Source of the DNA: an uncultured Lachnospiraceae bacterium
Lineage (GTDB): Bacteria > Bacillota > Clostridia > Lachnospirales > Lachnospiraceae
Direction: 5' to 3'
Length of the DNA stretch: 64,000 nt
Assembly (NCBI GenBank): GCA_900317505.1
Contig: ONHB01000005.1
Location: forward strand, 62,001-126,000
This document shows positions 53,567-61,972 of the stretch, one piece after another; position 1 is the first letter of the stretch, and every line of letters starts with the position of its first letter. The position numbers were made by a program, and so were the translations under genes. Under the pieces are notes generated by a model. The model had not been told where the DNA came from and did not search any database. It was given only the letters and a program-made list of their open reading frames with translations.

Positions 53567-54118
53567 ATGAAAGCAAAAAGATTAATGTTAATCCTGTTAT
53601 GTACAACAGTCGTAGGTGCATTTACTGCATGTGGAGCAAAAAGTTCAGAGACGGATGGTGCCGGTCAGAACGAAAGTAATGTTGTTTCAGAAGTAGAAAC
53701 AAATGATGGAGAGGCTGATGAGGAAAATACGCAGATCGCCAATCCGTGGGTAGACTGTGCTTCCATGGAGGATGCTGTTAAGATCGCCGGATTTTCATTT
53801 GAGGTGCCAAAGCAGATTGAAGGATATCCCAATCAGGTTATTCAGGCAATCGAAAATGATATCATTCAGGTCATTTATGATGATGGAACCAATTCTATCT
53901 ATATCAGAAAGGGAGCCGGAACCGAGGATATCAGTGGGGATTACAATGAATATGAGCAGTCCGATGAAGTTAGCATTGGCGAATATCAAGTCACAGAAAA
54001 GGGAAATGACGGAAAGGTCAGTGTTGCCATCTGGAACGATGAAAATTATTCCTTCTGCGTTGGAACACCGGGAATGAGCGCTGAGGAAATTGCTGCTATT
54101 ATTGAACAGGTAAAATAA
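53567..54118 (+). CDS. DUF4367-like lipoprotein linked to an ECF sigma operon
   Basis: This is a 183-aa exported lipoprotein with a signal peptide (1-~22) and lipobox FTAC. An acidic linker is followed by a domain from ~65 on. The domain reads WVDCASMEDAVKIAGFSFE, then IRKGAGTEDISGDYNEYEQ and a late AIWNDENYSFCV. The same order of motifs appears in the outer part of the anti-sigma-like protein two genes downstream. AAGGAAG supports the ATG at 53567 over 53525. The sigma factor gene starts 14 bp after its stop. Confidence 0.83.
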   Translation: MKAKRLMLILLCTTVVGAFTACGAKSSETDGAGQNESNVVSEVETNDGEADEENTQIANPWVDCASMEDAVKIAGFSFEVPKQIEGYPNQVIQAIENDIIQVIYDDGTNSIYIRKGAGTEDISGDYNEYEQSDEVSIGEYQVTEKGNDGKVSVAIWNDENYSFCVGTPGMSAEEIAAIIEQVK

Positions 54119-54132
54119 CGGAGGAGCTTGAA

Positions 54133-54780
54133 ATGGAAGCTGTTATCCATTTTTCGGGTATCTATGGTAAGCCTTTTTTACGGTTTATAAAAAATTGCAT
54201 ATATAGTCTGCAAATTCTGTTTGCACAAGGTAACTACAGGGAAAATGGTGCGGAAAGTAAAATGGAAAAGGCACAATCCCGGACGATAGAGAAAAATCGT
54301 GAAAAAAGTCTCCGGTCTGTGGAGTATGCTCTGGACCATTATGGGAATGCAATCCTGCGGTTAGCCTATTCTTACCTTCATAATATGAGCGATGCAGAAG
54401 ATATTTTACAGGAAACGTTGTTGAAATATATACAGTCTGCACCTGCTTTTGAAAGTAGTGAACATCAGAAAGCATGGATGCTTCGTGTGGCAGCCAATCT
54501 AAGTAAAAATAAGATAGATTATAATAGAATCCGTGAAACGGATGAGCTTGAAGAAACGCTTGTTGCTGGCGACCGGGAAGACCTTTCTTTTGTATGGGAA
54601 GCTGTAAAACTGCTTCCTGTACAATACAGAGAGGTGATTCATCTTTTTTATTATGAGGGCTATTCGACAAAGGAGATCGGCAGGATTTTAAAGCGCAATG
54701 AAAGCAGTATCCGTTCCGATTTAAAAAGAGGAAGAAGCAAACTGAAAGAAGTGCTAAAGGAGGCGTATGATTTTGAATAA
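54133..54780 (+). CDS. ECF (extracytoplasmic function) sigma-70 factor
   Basis: This 215-aa sigma factor has region 2 (YALDHYGNAILRLAYSYLHN, then MSDAEDILQETLLK) and region 4 HTH (LLPVQYREVIHLFYYEGYST, KEIGRILKRNESSIRSDLKRG). GGAG at 54120-54123 suits the ATG at 54133. That gives an unusual ~43-residue N-terminal extension before the core; a start at 54262 would give a normal length but has no clear ribosome site. It overlaps the anti-sigma-like gene by 14 bp. Confidence 0.9.
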   Translation: MEAVIHFSGIYGKPFLRFIKNCIYSLQILFAQGNYRENGAESKMEKAQSRTIEKNREKSLRSVEYALDHYGNAILRLAYSYLHNMSDAEDILQETLLKYIQSAPAFESSEHQKAWMLRVAANLSKNKIDYNRIRETDELEETLVAGDREDLSFVWEAVKLLPVQYREVIHLFYYEGYSTKEIGRILKRNESSIRSDLKRGRSKLKEVLKEAYDFE

Positions 54781-55414
54781 TTCTTATCATGAAATTATGG
54801 ATCAGATTGAAGTGACAGATGAAATGCGCAGCCGGATCTTATCCAATCTTTCAAAAGAAATGGTGGATATGGATGATAAGCCTTCGAAGGTTGTTCGATT
54901 TTCCAAATGGCAGAAATATGCATCGATAGCAGCCTGTCTTGCGGTTCTGATTGTATGTGGAGCAGTTGTGCAGAATCTTGCACACAGGGAACCGGATGTG
55001 CCACAGGAAGGAGCTGCCGGACCGGTGGCTGATATTGTGGAATGTGCATCGGCAGAGGAATTGTCAGAAAAGGCCGGTTTTACAGTTGAAGAGTTAAAGG
55101 AGCTGCCATTTGCTGTTTCGGAAGTATCCTATACCTGGCAGTGGAATGAATTTGCACAGATTGATTATACAGGAGAAAACAATGCCCTGATGTACCGGAA
55201 GGCTTTGGGCGATGAAGATATCTCCGGTGTTTATACCGAGTATGCAAATGTGCAGACTCAGGATATAAACGGAGATACTGTGACAATCAAAGGAACGGAT
55301 GATATGTGTTATCTTGCCACATGGCAGTCGGATGGATATACACATGCGTTGTATGCTGATAACGGCGTTTCCTATGATGATATGAATGAAATGATAGCTT
55401 TGCTGATACCTTAA
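54767..55414 (+). CDS. Membrane anti-sigma-like protein with DUF4367-like ectodomain
   Basis: This 215-aa single-pass membrane protein has a cytoplasmic part (~1-46), a transmembrane helix (YASIAACLAVLIVCGAVV, ~49-66) and an extracytoplasmic domain. The outer domain begins VECASAEELSEKAGF, has YRKALGDEDISGVYTEYAN and ends at a DDMNEMIALL helix. It parallels the lipoprotein encoded upstream. AAGGAGG ends 3 bp before the ATG at 54767; a TTG at 54773 is better spaced and may be the true start. Position and topology suggest it restrains the ECF sigma factor. Confidence 0.82.
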   Translation: MILNNSYHEIMDQIEVTDEMRSRILSNLSKEMVDMDDKPSKVVRFSKWQKYASIAACLAVLIVCGAVVQNLAHREPDVPQEGAAGPVADIVECASAEELSEKAGFTVEELKELPFAVSEVSYTWQWNEFAQIDYTGENNALMYRKALGDEDISGVYTEYANVQTQDINGDTVTIKGTDDMCYLATWQSDGYTHALYADNGVSYDDMNEMIALLIP

Positions 55415-56808
55415 ATGGTGCCGTCTTTTTCAGCTTTTTCCACGTCCTTTGCAAGCTGTCTGACATAGCCGGACAGCATGAGGAGTGCGATCAGGTTGGG
55501 GATGACCATAAAGCCGTTGAAGGTATCGGCAATGTCCCATAAAAGACCGAGATTCATGGTAGCTCCGACAATGGAAACAAAAGAGTAGATAACCAAAAAC
55601 GGACGCACACATTTTTCACCGCCAAGGAACTCGATACATCTGGAACCGTAAAGGCCCCAGCCGATAATGGTACTGAATGCAAAACAGCACATGGCAACTG
55701 CGGTAAAAATGGATATCCAGCTTCCGTAGGTAGCGGTAAAACCAGATATGGTAAGTTCTGCACCGGCAGCTTCGCCGTATGATATGCCGGGAGCAGCGAG
55801 CAGGATGACAAGTCCGGTCAGTGTACAGATGACAATGGTGTCCATAAATACTTCAAAGATACCAAACATTCCCTGATGAGCGGCATTATCGGTGTCCGCG
55901 CAGGCATGTGCGATCGATCCGGTACCAAGGCCTGCTTCGTTGGAAAAAATACCACGGGAAACACCTTTTTTCATACACATAAACATGGTTCCGACAGCAC
56001 CGCCGGTAACTGCCTTGGGAGAAAATGCACCTTCAATAATAGAAACAAAAACGCCCGGAACTTTACCAATATTAACGATAATAACGCCAAAAGCGAGAAT
56101 GACATACAAAACAGCCATAAAGGGAACCAGCTTTTCGGAAACCTGACCGATTCTTTTGATGCCGCCCAAAAGCACCATGGCAACCAATGCGGCAATAAAG
56201 ATTCCGAAGATCAGATTAAAGGTTGAGCTCGGATTGTGGATGATATTGAAATTCTGCAATGCGGAATTGACGGATGTCACAATGGTGTTGACCTGTGTGG
56301 CATTGCCGGTACCAAAGACGGTAAGTACACCGAAAATAGCATAGAGCACAGCTAAAAAGTACCATTTTTTGGAAAGTCCGTTTTTAATATAATACATCGG
56401 ACCGCCAACGTATTCGCCGTTAGCATTTTTTTCGCGGAAATGAATGGCAAGTGTGACTTCGGAAAACTTGGTGCACATGCCAAGAAAAGCAGAACACCAC
56501 ATCCAGAATATGGCACCGGGACCGCCAAGTGCGATAGCACCTGCGACACCGGCAATATTACCGGTTCCGACTGTTCCCGCCAAAGCCGTGCACACAGCCT
56601 GAAAGGGACTCATGGCTCCGTCCTTTGCCTGTTTTTTATCAAAAATTTTACCGATGGTGTTTTTCATGGCAACACCGAATTTGCGCACCTGGATAAAGCG
56701 TGTTTTTACGGAGAGCAGAATGCCGACGCCGATGATACATACCATCGCGGGCACGCCCCAGATAAATCCGTTTAAAACCTGATTGATACTTTGAATTTTT
56801 TCTAACAT
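55411..56808 (-). CDS. Sodium:alanine/glycine symporter (AGCS family)
   Basis: This ~465-aa inner-membrane cation:amino acid symporter has about 10-11 helices. Family signatures are TGNIAGVAGAIALGGPGAIFW, GGPMYYIKNG and SNEAGLGTGSIAHACAD. The ATG at 56808 (MLEKIQSINQVL) is preferred because upstream in-frame Met codons at 56814 and 56862 add polar residues not typical of the family. It is convergent with the anti-sigma gene (4-bp overlap of the stops). Confidence 0.93.
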   Translation of the reverse strand: MLEKIQSINQVLNGFIWGVPAMVCIIGVGILLSVKTRFIQVRKFGVAMKNTIGKIFDKKQAKDGAMSPFQAVCTALAGTVGTGNIAGVAGAIALGGPGAIFWMWCSAFLGMCTKFSEVTLAIHFREKNANGEYVGGPMYYIKNGLSKKWYFLAVLYAIFGVLTVFGTGNATQVNTIVTSVNSALQNFNIIHNPSSTFNLIFGIFIAALVAMVLLGGIKRIGQVSEKLVPFMAVLYVILAFGVIIVNIGKVPGVFVSIIEGAFSPKAVTGGAVGTMFMCMKKGVSRGIFSNEAGLGTGSIAHACADTDNAAHQGMFGIFEVFMDTIVICTLTGLVILLAAPGISYGEAAGAELTISGFTATYGSWISIFTAVAMCCFAFSTIIGWGLYGSRCIEFLGGEKCVRPFLVIYSFVSIVGATMNLGLLWDIADTFNGFMVIPNLIALLMLSGYVRQLAKDVEKAEKDGTI

Positions 56809-57159
56809 ATGCATACCGTCCTGTTGTATTTTCGTAAATTTATCATTTGTATACTGACGCATACTGTACCATTATCGCACAGGAAGAGGGATTTGTACAA
56901 GTTAAAATGAGTTATTTTGATATGGACTGGTTCTCGGTCTGATTGTGTCATTAAAGGACCAATATCGCATTGTGTCCAACCGGGAGAGCGGTCGTGGCAG
57001 ATATAAAATTGCACTTTATCCGATACATGAGGATTTTTAAGCTCGGATTTGCATTTTGCAACAAAGAGGTTATGGTCGTGGAAGCACATGTATGATAAAA
57101 TGAGGCTGGCAGGCATATACCTGTACATTACTACTAATATGATATGAGGAATATACAAG
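56809..57159. other. Non-coding gap between symporter and exonuclease genes
   Basis: This ~350-bp stretch separates divergent genes and must hold both promoters. I found no convincing -35/-10 pair, RNA structure or small gene in it. Confidence 0.5.
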
Positions 57160-57912
57160 ATGAAATTTATTTCATGGAATGTCAATGGCTTAAGAGCCTG
57201 TGTTGGAAAAGGCTTTTTAGAATCATTTCAAAAACTGGATGCGGATATTTTCTGTCTGCAGGAGACCAAGATGCAGGCCGGTCAGCTGGATTTAGAGTTG
57301 CCCGGATACCATCAATATTATAATTATGCGGAAAAGAAGGGCTATTCCGGCACTGCACTGTTTACAAAAAAGGAACCGATTTCTGTGACTTACGGAATCG
57401 GGATTGAGGAGCATGACCATGAGGGACGCGTGATTACAGCAGAATTTGAAGATTTTTACTTCATTACGGTTTATGTGCCCAATTCCCAAAATGAGCTTGC
57501 AAGGCTTGATTACCGTATGCAGTGGGAAAAGGACTTTTTAGCCTATATCAAAAAGCTGGAGGAAACTAAGCCGGTGATCTACTGTGGAGATCTCAATGTG
57601 GCACACAATGAGATCGATCTGAAAAATCCCAAGACCAATCATCACAATGCCGGTTTTACCGATGAAGAAAGAGGGGCTTTTAGCAGAGTGATCGAATCGG
57701 GAATGATCGATACCTATCGTTATTTCTATCCGGATAAAAAAGATATTTACTCCTGGTGGTCCTACCGTTTCCACGCAAGAGAAAAAAATGCCGGATGGCG
57801 TATTGACTATTTTGTCGTATCCGAAAGCTTAAAGGATCGTCTGGTCAGCGCTGATATCCATACGGATATTGAAGGCTCGGATCACTGCCCGGTGGAACTG
57901 GTAATCCGCTAA
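57160..57912 (+). CDS. xth: Exodeoxyribonuclease III (AP endonuclease)
   Basis: This 250-aa base-excision repair enzyme of the ExoIII/ExoA family cuts at abasic sites. All core motifs are intact: [20 protein letters not shown] (metal Glu), [18 protein letters not shown] (catalytic Asp/Asn), WRIDYFVVS, and the terminal SDHCPVEL (Asp-His pair). Length is normal. It is alone between non-coding stretches. Confidence 0.95.
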   Translation: MKFISWNVNGLRACVGKGFLESFQKLDADIFCLQETKMQAGQLDLELPGYHQYYNYAEKKGYSGTALFTKKEPISVTYGIGIEEHDHEGRVITAEFEDFYFITVYVPNSQNELARLDYRMQWEKDFLAYIKKLEETKPVIYCGDLNVAHNEIDLKNPKTNHHNAGFTDEERGAFSRVIESGMIDTYRYFYPDKKDIYSWWSYRFHAREKNAGWRIDYFVVSESLKDRLVSADIHTDIEGSDHCPVELVIR

Positions 57913-58053
57913 GCAGGCAAATTGCACGAAAATTAAAATTTTCTAAACTGAAACTATTCTAAATAAAGTGTGTTATACTATTAAAGGTTGGAAAGTCCGG
58001 GTTTTGATGCTTTCCGATCAATAGTAATTATGTTTAAAGGAAAGGTGATATAA

Positions 58054-59280
58054 ATGGCAACAAAAATTGATATTGTTTCCGGATTTCTGGGAGCAGGTAA
58101 AACAACTCTGATCAAGAAAATGCTTGCTGAGGCATTTCAGGGAGAACAGGTCGTTTTAATTGAAAATGAATTTGGTGAGATTGGTATTGATGGTGGATTT
58201 TTAAAAGATTCCGGAATCAATATTACAGAAATGAACTCAGGATGCATCTGCTGTTCACTGGTAGGTGATTTTGGTGCCGCATTAAAAGAGGTACTTGATA
58301 AATATCATCCTGATCGTATCTTGATTGAGCCTTCAGGTGTTGGTAAATTATCCGATGTTATGCGTGCTGTTGAAGGAGCAACCGGAGACGAGGGCGTGCA
58401 TCTGAATAGTGCAGTTGCAGTTGTAGATGCCAAGAAATGCAAGACTTATTTAAAGAACTTTGGTGAATTCTTTGAGAATCAGATCGAGCATGCCGGAACC
58501 ATTATCTTAAGCCGTACCGGTGAAATGAGCGAAGAAAAGATCAATGCATGTGTTGCACTGATCCGTGAGCACAATGCAAAAGCTTCCATCATTACCACTC
58601 CGTGGGATCAGCTGGAAGGTAGCAAGATTTTGGAGACTATTGAAAACGCAAAAGATCTGGAAGCAGAGCTGATGAAAGAAGTTATGGAAGCTTACGAGCA
58701 CGACCATGATCACGATCATGAACATCACCACGATCACGATGAACATGACCATGAGCATCATCATGACCACGATCATGACGAACATGACCATGAGCATCAT
58801 CATGACCATGATGATCACGACCATGAGCATCACCACGATCACGATGATCACGACCATGAGCATCATCACGATCACGATGACCACGACCATGAGCATCATC
58901 ACGATCACGACGACCACGATCATGAACATCATCATGATCACGGACCGGGATGCACCTGCGGATGTCATGACCATGACCACGATCATCACGGACACCATCA
59001 TGCCGATGATGTATTTGCAAGCGTTGGTATTGAAACATCCAGCAAATTTACAAAGGATCAGATCAAGGCTTGTCTGGATGCTCTGGAAGATGAGGGCAAA
59101 TATGGCATGATTCTTCGTGCAAAAGGTATGGTTCCTACAGATGGTGAAGGATTTATCCACTTCGACCATGTTCCGGGAGAAAGTGATATTCGTGACGGCA
59201 GTGCTGAAACAACCGGTAAGATTTGTGTCATTGGTTCCAAGATCAATGAAGATGCTATTCGTGCATTGTTTTTAGCATAA
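58054..59280 (+). CDS. G3E GTPase (CobW/ZNG-type metallochaperone) with long His-rich linker
   Basis: This 408-aa metal-handling GTPase has the P-loop SGFLGAGKTTLIKK (~8-21), the metal motif CXCC in GCICCSLVGDF, Walker-B-like IEPSGVG, and a C-terminal CobW_C domain (from ~330: KYGMILRAKGMVPTDGEGF). Between them, residues ~213-315 are almost only His, Asp and Glu, in ~11-residue repeats such as HDHEHHHDHDD, followed by GCTCGCHDHDHDHHGHHH. This is a large zinc or nickel buffering site. A second G3E protein follows after 35 bp. Confidence 0.93.
   Translation: MATKIDIVSGFLGAGKTTLIKKMLAEAFQGEQVVLIENEFGEIGIDGGFLKDSGINITEMNSGCICCSLVGDFGAALKEVLDKYHPDRILIEPSGVGKLSDVMRAVEGATGDEGVHLNSAVAVVDAKKCKTYLKNFGEFFENQIEHAGTIILSRTGEMSEEKINACVALIREHNAKASIITTPWDQLEGSKILETIENAKDLEAELMKEVMEAYEHDHDHDHEHHHDHDEHDHEHHHDHDHDEHDHEHHHDHDDHDHEHHHDHDDHDHEHHHDHDDHDHEHHHDHDDHDHEHHHDHGPGCTCGCHDHDHDHHGHHHADDVFASVGIETSSKFTKDQIKACLDALEDEGKYGMILRAKGMVPTDGEGFIHFDHVPGESDIRDGSAETTGKICVIGSKINEDAIRALFLA
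58690..58990 (+). repeat. 33-bp His/Asp coding repeats in the G3E GTPase
   Basis: About six copies of a 33-bp unit encoding HDHEHHHDHDD/E, with flanking irregular HD repeats. The last units are the most alike. Confidence 0.88.
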
Positions 59281-59315
59281 TCAATTAGAAAATAGAAACA
59301 CAAGGGAGTAAAACA

Positions 59316-60248
59316 ATGATTCCTGTATATATTATCAGTGGTTTTCTGGATAGTGGTAAAACAGAATTTATTACCTATACCATAAGCCAGCCTTATTTTC
59401 AGAGCAAAAAAGATACCCTTTTAATCGTATGTGAAGAGGGTGAAAATGAATATGATGCGTCTCTTTTGAAAAAAAGCCGTACCATCATGGAAGTGATTGA
59501 GGATGAAGAAGATCTGACCTCCCAGAATCTGATTGCTTTGGAAAAGAAGTACAAGCCGGGACGTATCATTATCGAGTTTAATGGAATGTGGATGTTAAAG
59601 GATGTCAAATTCCCCTGGCATTGGAAGGTTGAGCAACAGATTACCATGATCAACGGCAAGACCTTTGCTAATTATTTTACCAATATGAAGTCATTGGTTG
59701 CAGAACAGATCAGAGGTTCCGAATTGATCATTATGAACCGGTGCGATGGCATGGAGGACAAGATTGCCGGATACAAGAGAAATATCAAGGCTTTAAATCA
59801 GCAGGCTGAGATTATCTTTGAAAATGCCACCGGTGAGATGAATGTCACGCTGGAAGAGGATCTGCCGTATGATCTGAATGCGGATCCGATCGTTTTAGAT
59901 GATAACGGATATGGCTTCTGGTATATTGATATTCTGGACAATCTGGAAAGATACAATGGCAAGACCATTCAGTTTGTTGCCAATGTTTTGCATCCACCGA
60001 AATTCCCGAAGGGATATTTTGTTCCCGGACGTATGGCAATGACCTGCTGTGCCGAAGATATGGCTTTTCTTGGCTATGCATGCAAATATGATCGTGCCAT
60101 TGAACTGGAGCAGAAGAGCTGGATCAAGATCACAGCCAAGATTGCGATCGAATACTTTGAGGATTATGGAAAAGAAGGTCCTGTCCTGCATGCAATCAAG
60201 GTAGAAAAAACAGTGAAACCTAAAAATGAAGTAATTTCATTTGTATAA
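59316..60248 (+). CDS. G3E-type GTPase fused to a DUF1980-like domain
   Basis: This is a 310-aa protein. The N-terminal half is a CobW-like P-loop domain (ISGFLDSGKTEFITY, ~5-19) that lacks the CXCC metal motif of its neighbour. The C-terminal ~110 residues (NLERYNGKTIQFVANVLHPP, then GRMAMTCCAEDMAFLGYACK) resemble the DUF1980/TIGR03943 domain. That domain normally pairs with a DUF318-type permease in suspected zinc handling. No permease is present here. It is co-transcribed with the His-rich GTPase, so the pair probably acts together on metal delivery. Confidence 0.82.
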   Translation: MIPVYIISGFLDSGKTEFITYTISQPYFQSKKDTLLIVCEEGENEYDASLLKKSRTIMEVIEDEEDLTSQNLIALEKKYKPGRIIIEFNGMWMLKDVKFPWHWKVEQQITMINGKTFANYFTNMKSLVAEQIRGSELIIMNRCDGMEDKIAGYKRNIKALNQQAEIIFENATGEMNVTLEEDLPYDLNADPIVLDDNGYGFWYIDILDNLERYNGKTIQFVANVLHPPKFPKGYFVPGRMAMTCCAEDMAFLGYACKYDRAIELEQKSWIKITAKIAIEYFEDYGKEGPVLHAIKVEKTVKPKNEVISFV

Positions 60249-60259
60249 ACTGCTTTTTC

Positions 60260-60288
60260 TTGCCAAACAGGATACAATCCGATATAAT
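60260..60288 (+). promoter_or_regulatory. Promoter of the riboswitch-controlled operon
   Basis: TTGCCA (60260-60265), a 17-bp spacer and TATAAT (60283-60288). Transcription would start near 60295, just before the aptamer. Confidence 0.82.
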
Positions 60289-60300
60289 AAACAAGGCTTT

Positions 60301-60410
60301 TATGATCATATAAACTCGTGATATGGACGAGTGTTTCTACCGACTGCCATAAACAGTTAGACTATGATCCCGGAATGGGACATTATTCTATTGCTTTATG
60401 GCAGTATTTT
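60301..60410 (+). promoter_or_regulatory. Purine (guanine-class) riboswitch with overlapping terminator
   Basis: The aptamer has P1 GATCATA/TATGATC (60304-60310 with 60363-60369), P2 ACTCGT/ACGAGT with loop GATATGG, J2/3 TTTCTACC, and P3 GACTG/CAGTT with loop CCATAAA. The specificity base in J3/1 (AGACTAT, 60362) is C, which selects guanine/hypoxanthine. A terminator stem pairs CTGCCATAAA (60344-60353, part of P3 and its loop) with TTTATGGCAG (60395-60404), followed by TATTTTT. Because the terminator consumes aptamer sequence, ligand binding should prevent it: an ON switch. Confidence 0.92.
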
Positions 60411-60416
60411 TATGAG

Positions 60417-60451
60417 AATTGTGGTAGCTGCTCCGCAGCGGAGCAATTCGT
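60417..60451 (+). other. Second hairpin in the leader
   Basis: GAATTG..CAATTC encloses TGCTCCG/CGGAGCA. No T run follows, so it is not a terminator. It lies between the riboswitch and the FAD dehydrogenase gene and may protect the 5' end of read-through RNA. Confidence 0.6.
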
Positions 60452-60543
60452 GGACCTCAAGGATTACAAGAAAATCTTGATATAAAACCGGAAGTAAAAG
60501 TCCAAAGGAACAGTTCGTATAAGCAAAACAAAAGGAGAAAACT

Positions 60544-61920
60544 ATGAAGAAGTATGATGTAATTATTGTGGGAGCAGGCCCCGGGGGTATTTTTTCGGCA
60601 TATGAGCTGGTAACAACGGCGCCGGATTGTAAAGTGGCTGTTTTTGAAGCAGGATATTCTCTGGAACGCAGGAAATGTCCGATTGACGGAGATAAGGTAA
60701 AAAGCTGTATTGGCTGCAAGACCTGTTCGATCATGAGCGGTTTTGGCGGAGCCGGTGCTTTTTCAGATGGAAAATACAATATTACCAATGATTTTGGTGG
60801 AACATTATATGAATACATCGGCAAGCAGAAGGCTGTGGAGCTGATGCAGTATGTAGATAAGATCAATATGAAGTATGGTGGAGAGGGCACTAAGCTGTAT
60901 TCAACAGCGGGCTCCGGCTTTAAAAAGCTCTGCCTGCAGAACAAGTTAAACCTTCTGGATGCATCCGTAAGACATCTGGGTACGGACATCAATTTTACCG
61001 TATTGGAAAATCTCTATGCATATCTGAAGGATAAAGTGGATTTTTATTTTGAAACACCGGTGCAGCATATTGAAGTGCGCGATGAAGGAAAGAATGGCTA
61101 TTGTGTACAGACTGCAAAAGAAAGCTATGAATGCGATAAATGTATCGTGTCTGTAGGACGAAGCGGCAGTAAATGGATGGAACAGATCTGTAAAGAACTG
61201 CAGATCCCGACCAACTCCAACCGTGTCGACCTTGGTGTCCGAGTGGAGCTGCCGGCAGTTATTTTTTCACATCTGACAGATGAATTGTATGAAAGTAAGA
61301 TCGTATACCGCACAGAGCAGTTTGAGGACAAGGTGCGTACCTTCTGTATGAATCCAAAGGGCAGTGTTGTAAATGAAAATACCAACGGTATCATTACCGT
61401 AAACGGACATAGCTATGAGGATAAAGAAAGACAGACGGATAATACCAATTTTGCCCTGCTTGTCAGCAAGCATTTTTCTGAGCCGTTTAAAGACAGCAAC
61501 GGTTATGGAGAAAGCATCGCACGTCTGAGCAATATGCTCGGCGGTGGCGTTATTGTACAGAGATTTGGAGATCTGATCAGAGGACGCCGGAGCAATCCGA
61601 AGAGGATTCAGGAAGGTCTGGTGGTTCCGACTTTGGATGCAACGCCGGGAGATCTGAGTCTGGTATTGCCCAAACGTATTTTGGACGGTATTATTGAAAT
61701 GATCTATGCGCTTGATAAAATTGCGCCCGGAACGGCCAACGATGATACGCTGTTATATGGTGTCGAGGTTAAATTCTACAACATGGAAGTGGAAGTAGAT
61801 GAGCATCTGGAGACCATGTATAAGGGACTTTATATTATCGGCGATGGCAGTGGCGTAACACACTCTCTGTCCCACGCAAGTGCCAGCGGCGTATTTGTGG
61901 CAAGAGAGATATTGGGATAG
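60544..61920 (+). CDS. FAD-dependent dehydrogenase (uncharacterised, COG2509-like)
   Basis: This 458-aa flavoprotein has the FAD-binding Rossmann motif VIIVGAGPGGIFSAYEL (residues ~6-22). A Cys cluster CPIDGDKVKSCIGCKTC (~46-62) could hold an iron-sulfur cluster or redox disulfides. A second FAD contact is YIIGDGSGVTHSLSHASASG near the C-terminus. The reaction is unknown. Control by a guanine-class riboswitch suggests a link to purine metabolism, but nothing in the protein itself shows that. AAAGGAG precedes the ATG at 60544, and a TtcA-like gene follows after 52 bp. Confidence 0.87.
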   Translation: MKKYDVIIVGAGPGGIFSAYELVTTAPDCKVAVFEAGYSLERRKCPIDGDKVKSCIGCKTCSIMSGFGGAGAFSDGKYNITNDFGGTLYEYIGKQKAVELMQYVDKINMKYGGEGTKLYSTAGSGFKKLCLQNKLNLLDASVRHLGTDINFTVLENLYAYLKDKVDFYFETPVQHIEVRDEGKNGYCVQTAKESYECDKCIVSVGRSGSKWMEQICKELQIPTNSNRVDLGVRVELPAVIFSHLTDELYESKIVYRTEQFEDKVRTFCMNPKGSVVNENTNGIITVNGHSYEDKERQTDNTNFALLVSKHFSEPFKDSNGYGESIARLSNMLGGGVIVQRFGDLIRGRRSNPKRIQEGLVVPTLDATPGDLSLVLPKRILDGIIEMIYALDKIAPGTANDDTLLYGVEVKFYNMEVEVDEHLETMYKGLYIIGDGSGVTHSLSHASASGVFVAREILG

Positions 61921-61972
61921 CGTAGATCTTGTATCTGAAAAATAGCAGAATATGTGAAGTTGGTAAAGTGAT

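Noticed and set aside
57920-58053. Zur or other metal operator before the G3E GTPase pair
   Set aside because: No recognisable inverted repeat of that type; only a TATACT -10-like box and a GGAAAG/CTTTCC stem.
58507-59169. Long minus-strand open frame (220 aa) across the G3E GTPase
   Set aside because: It is the mirror of the His/Asp repeat codons and has no ribosome site; the + strand protein has clear motifs.
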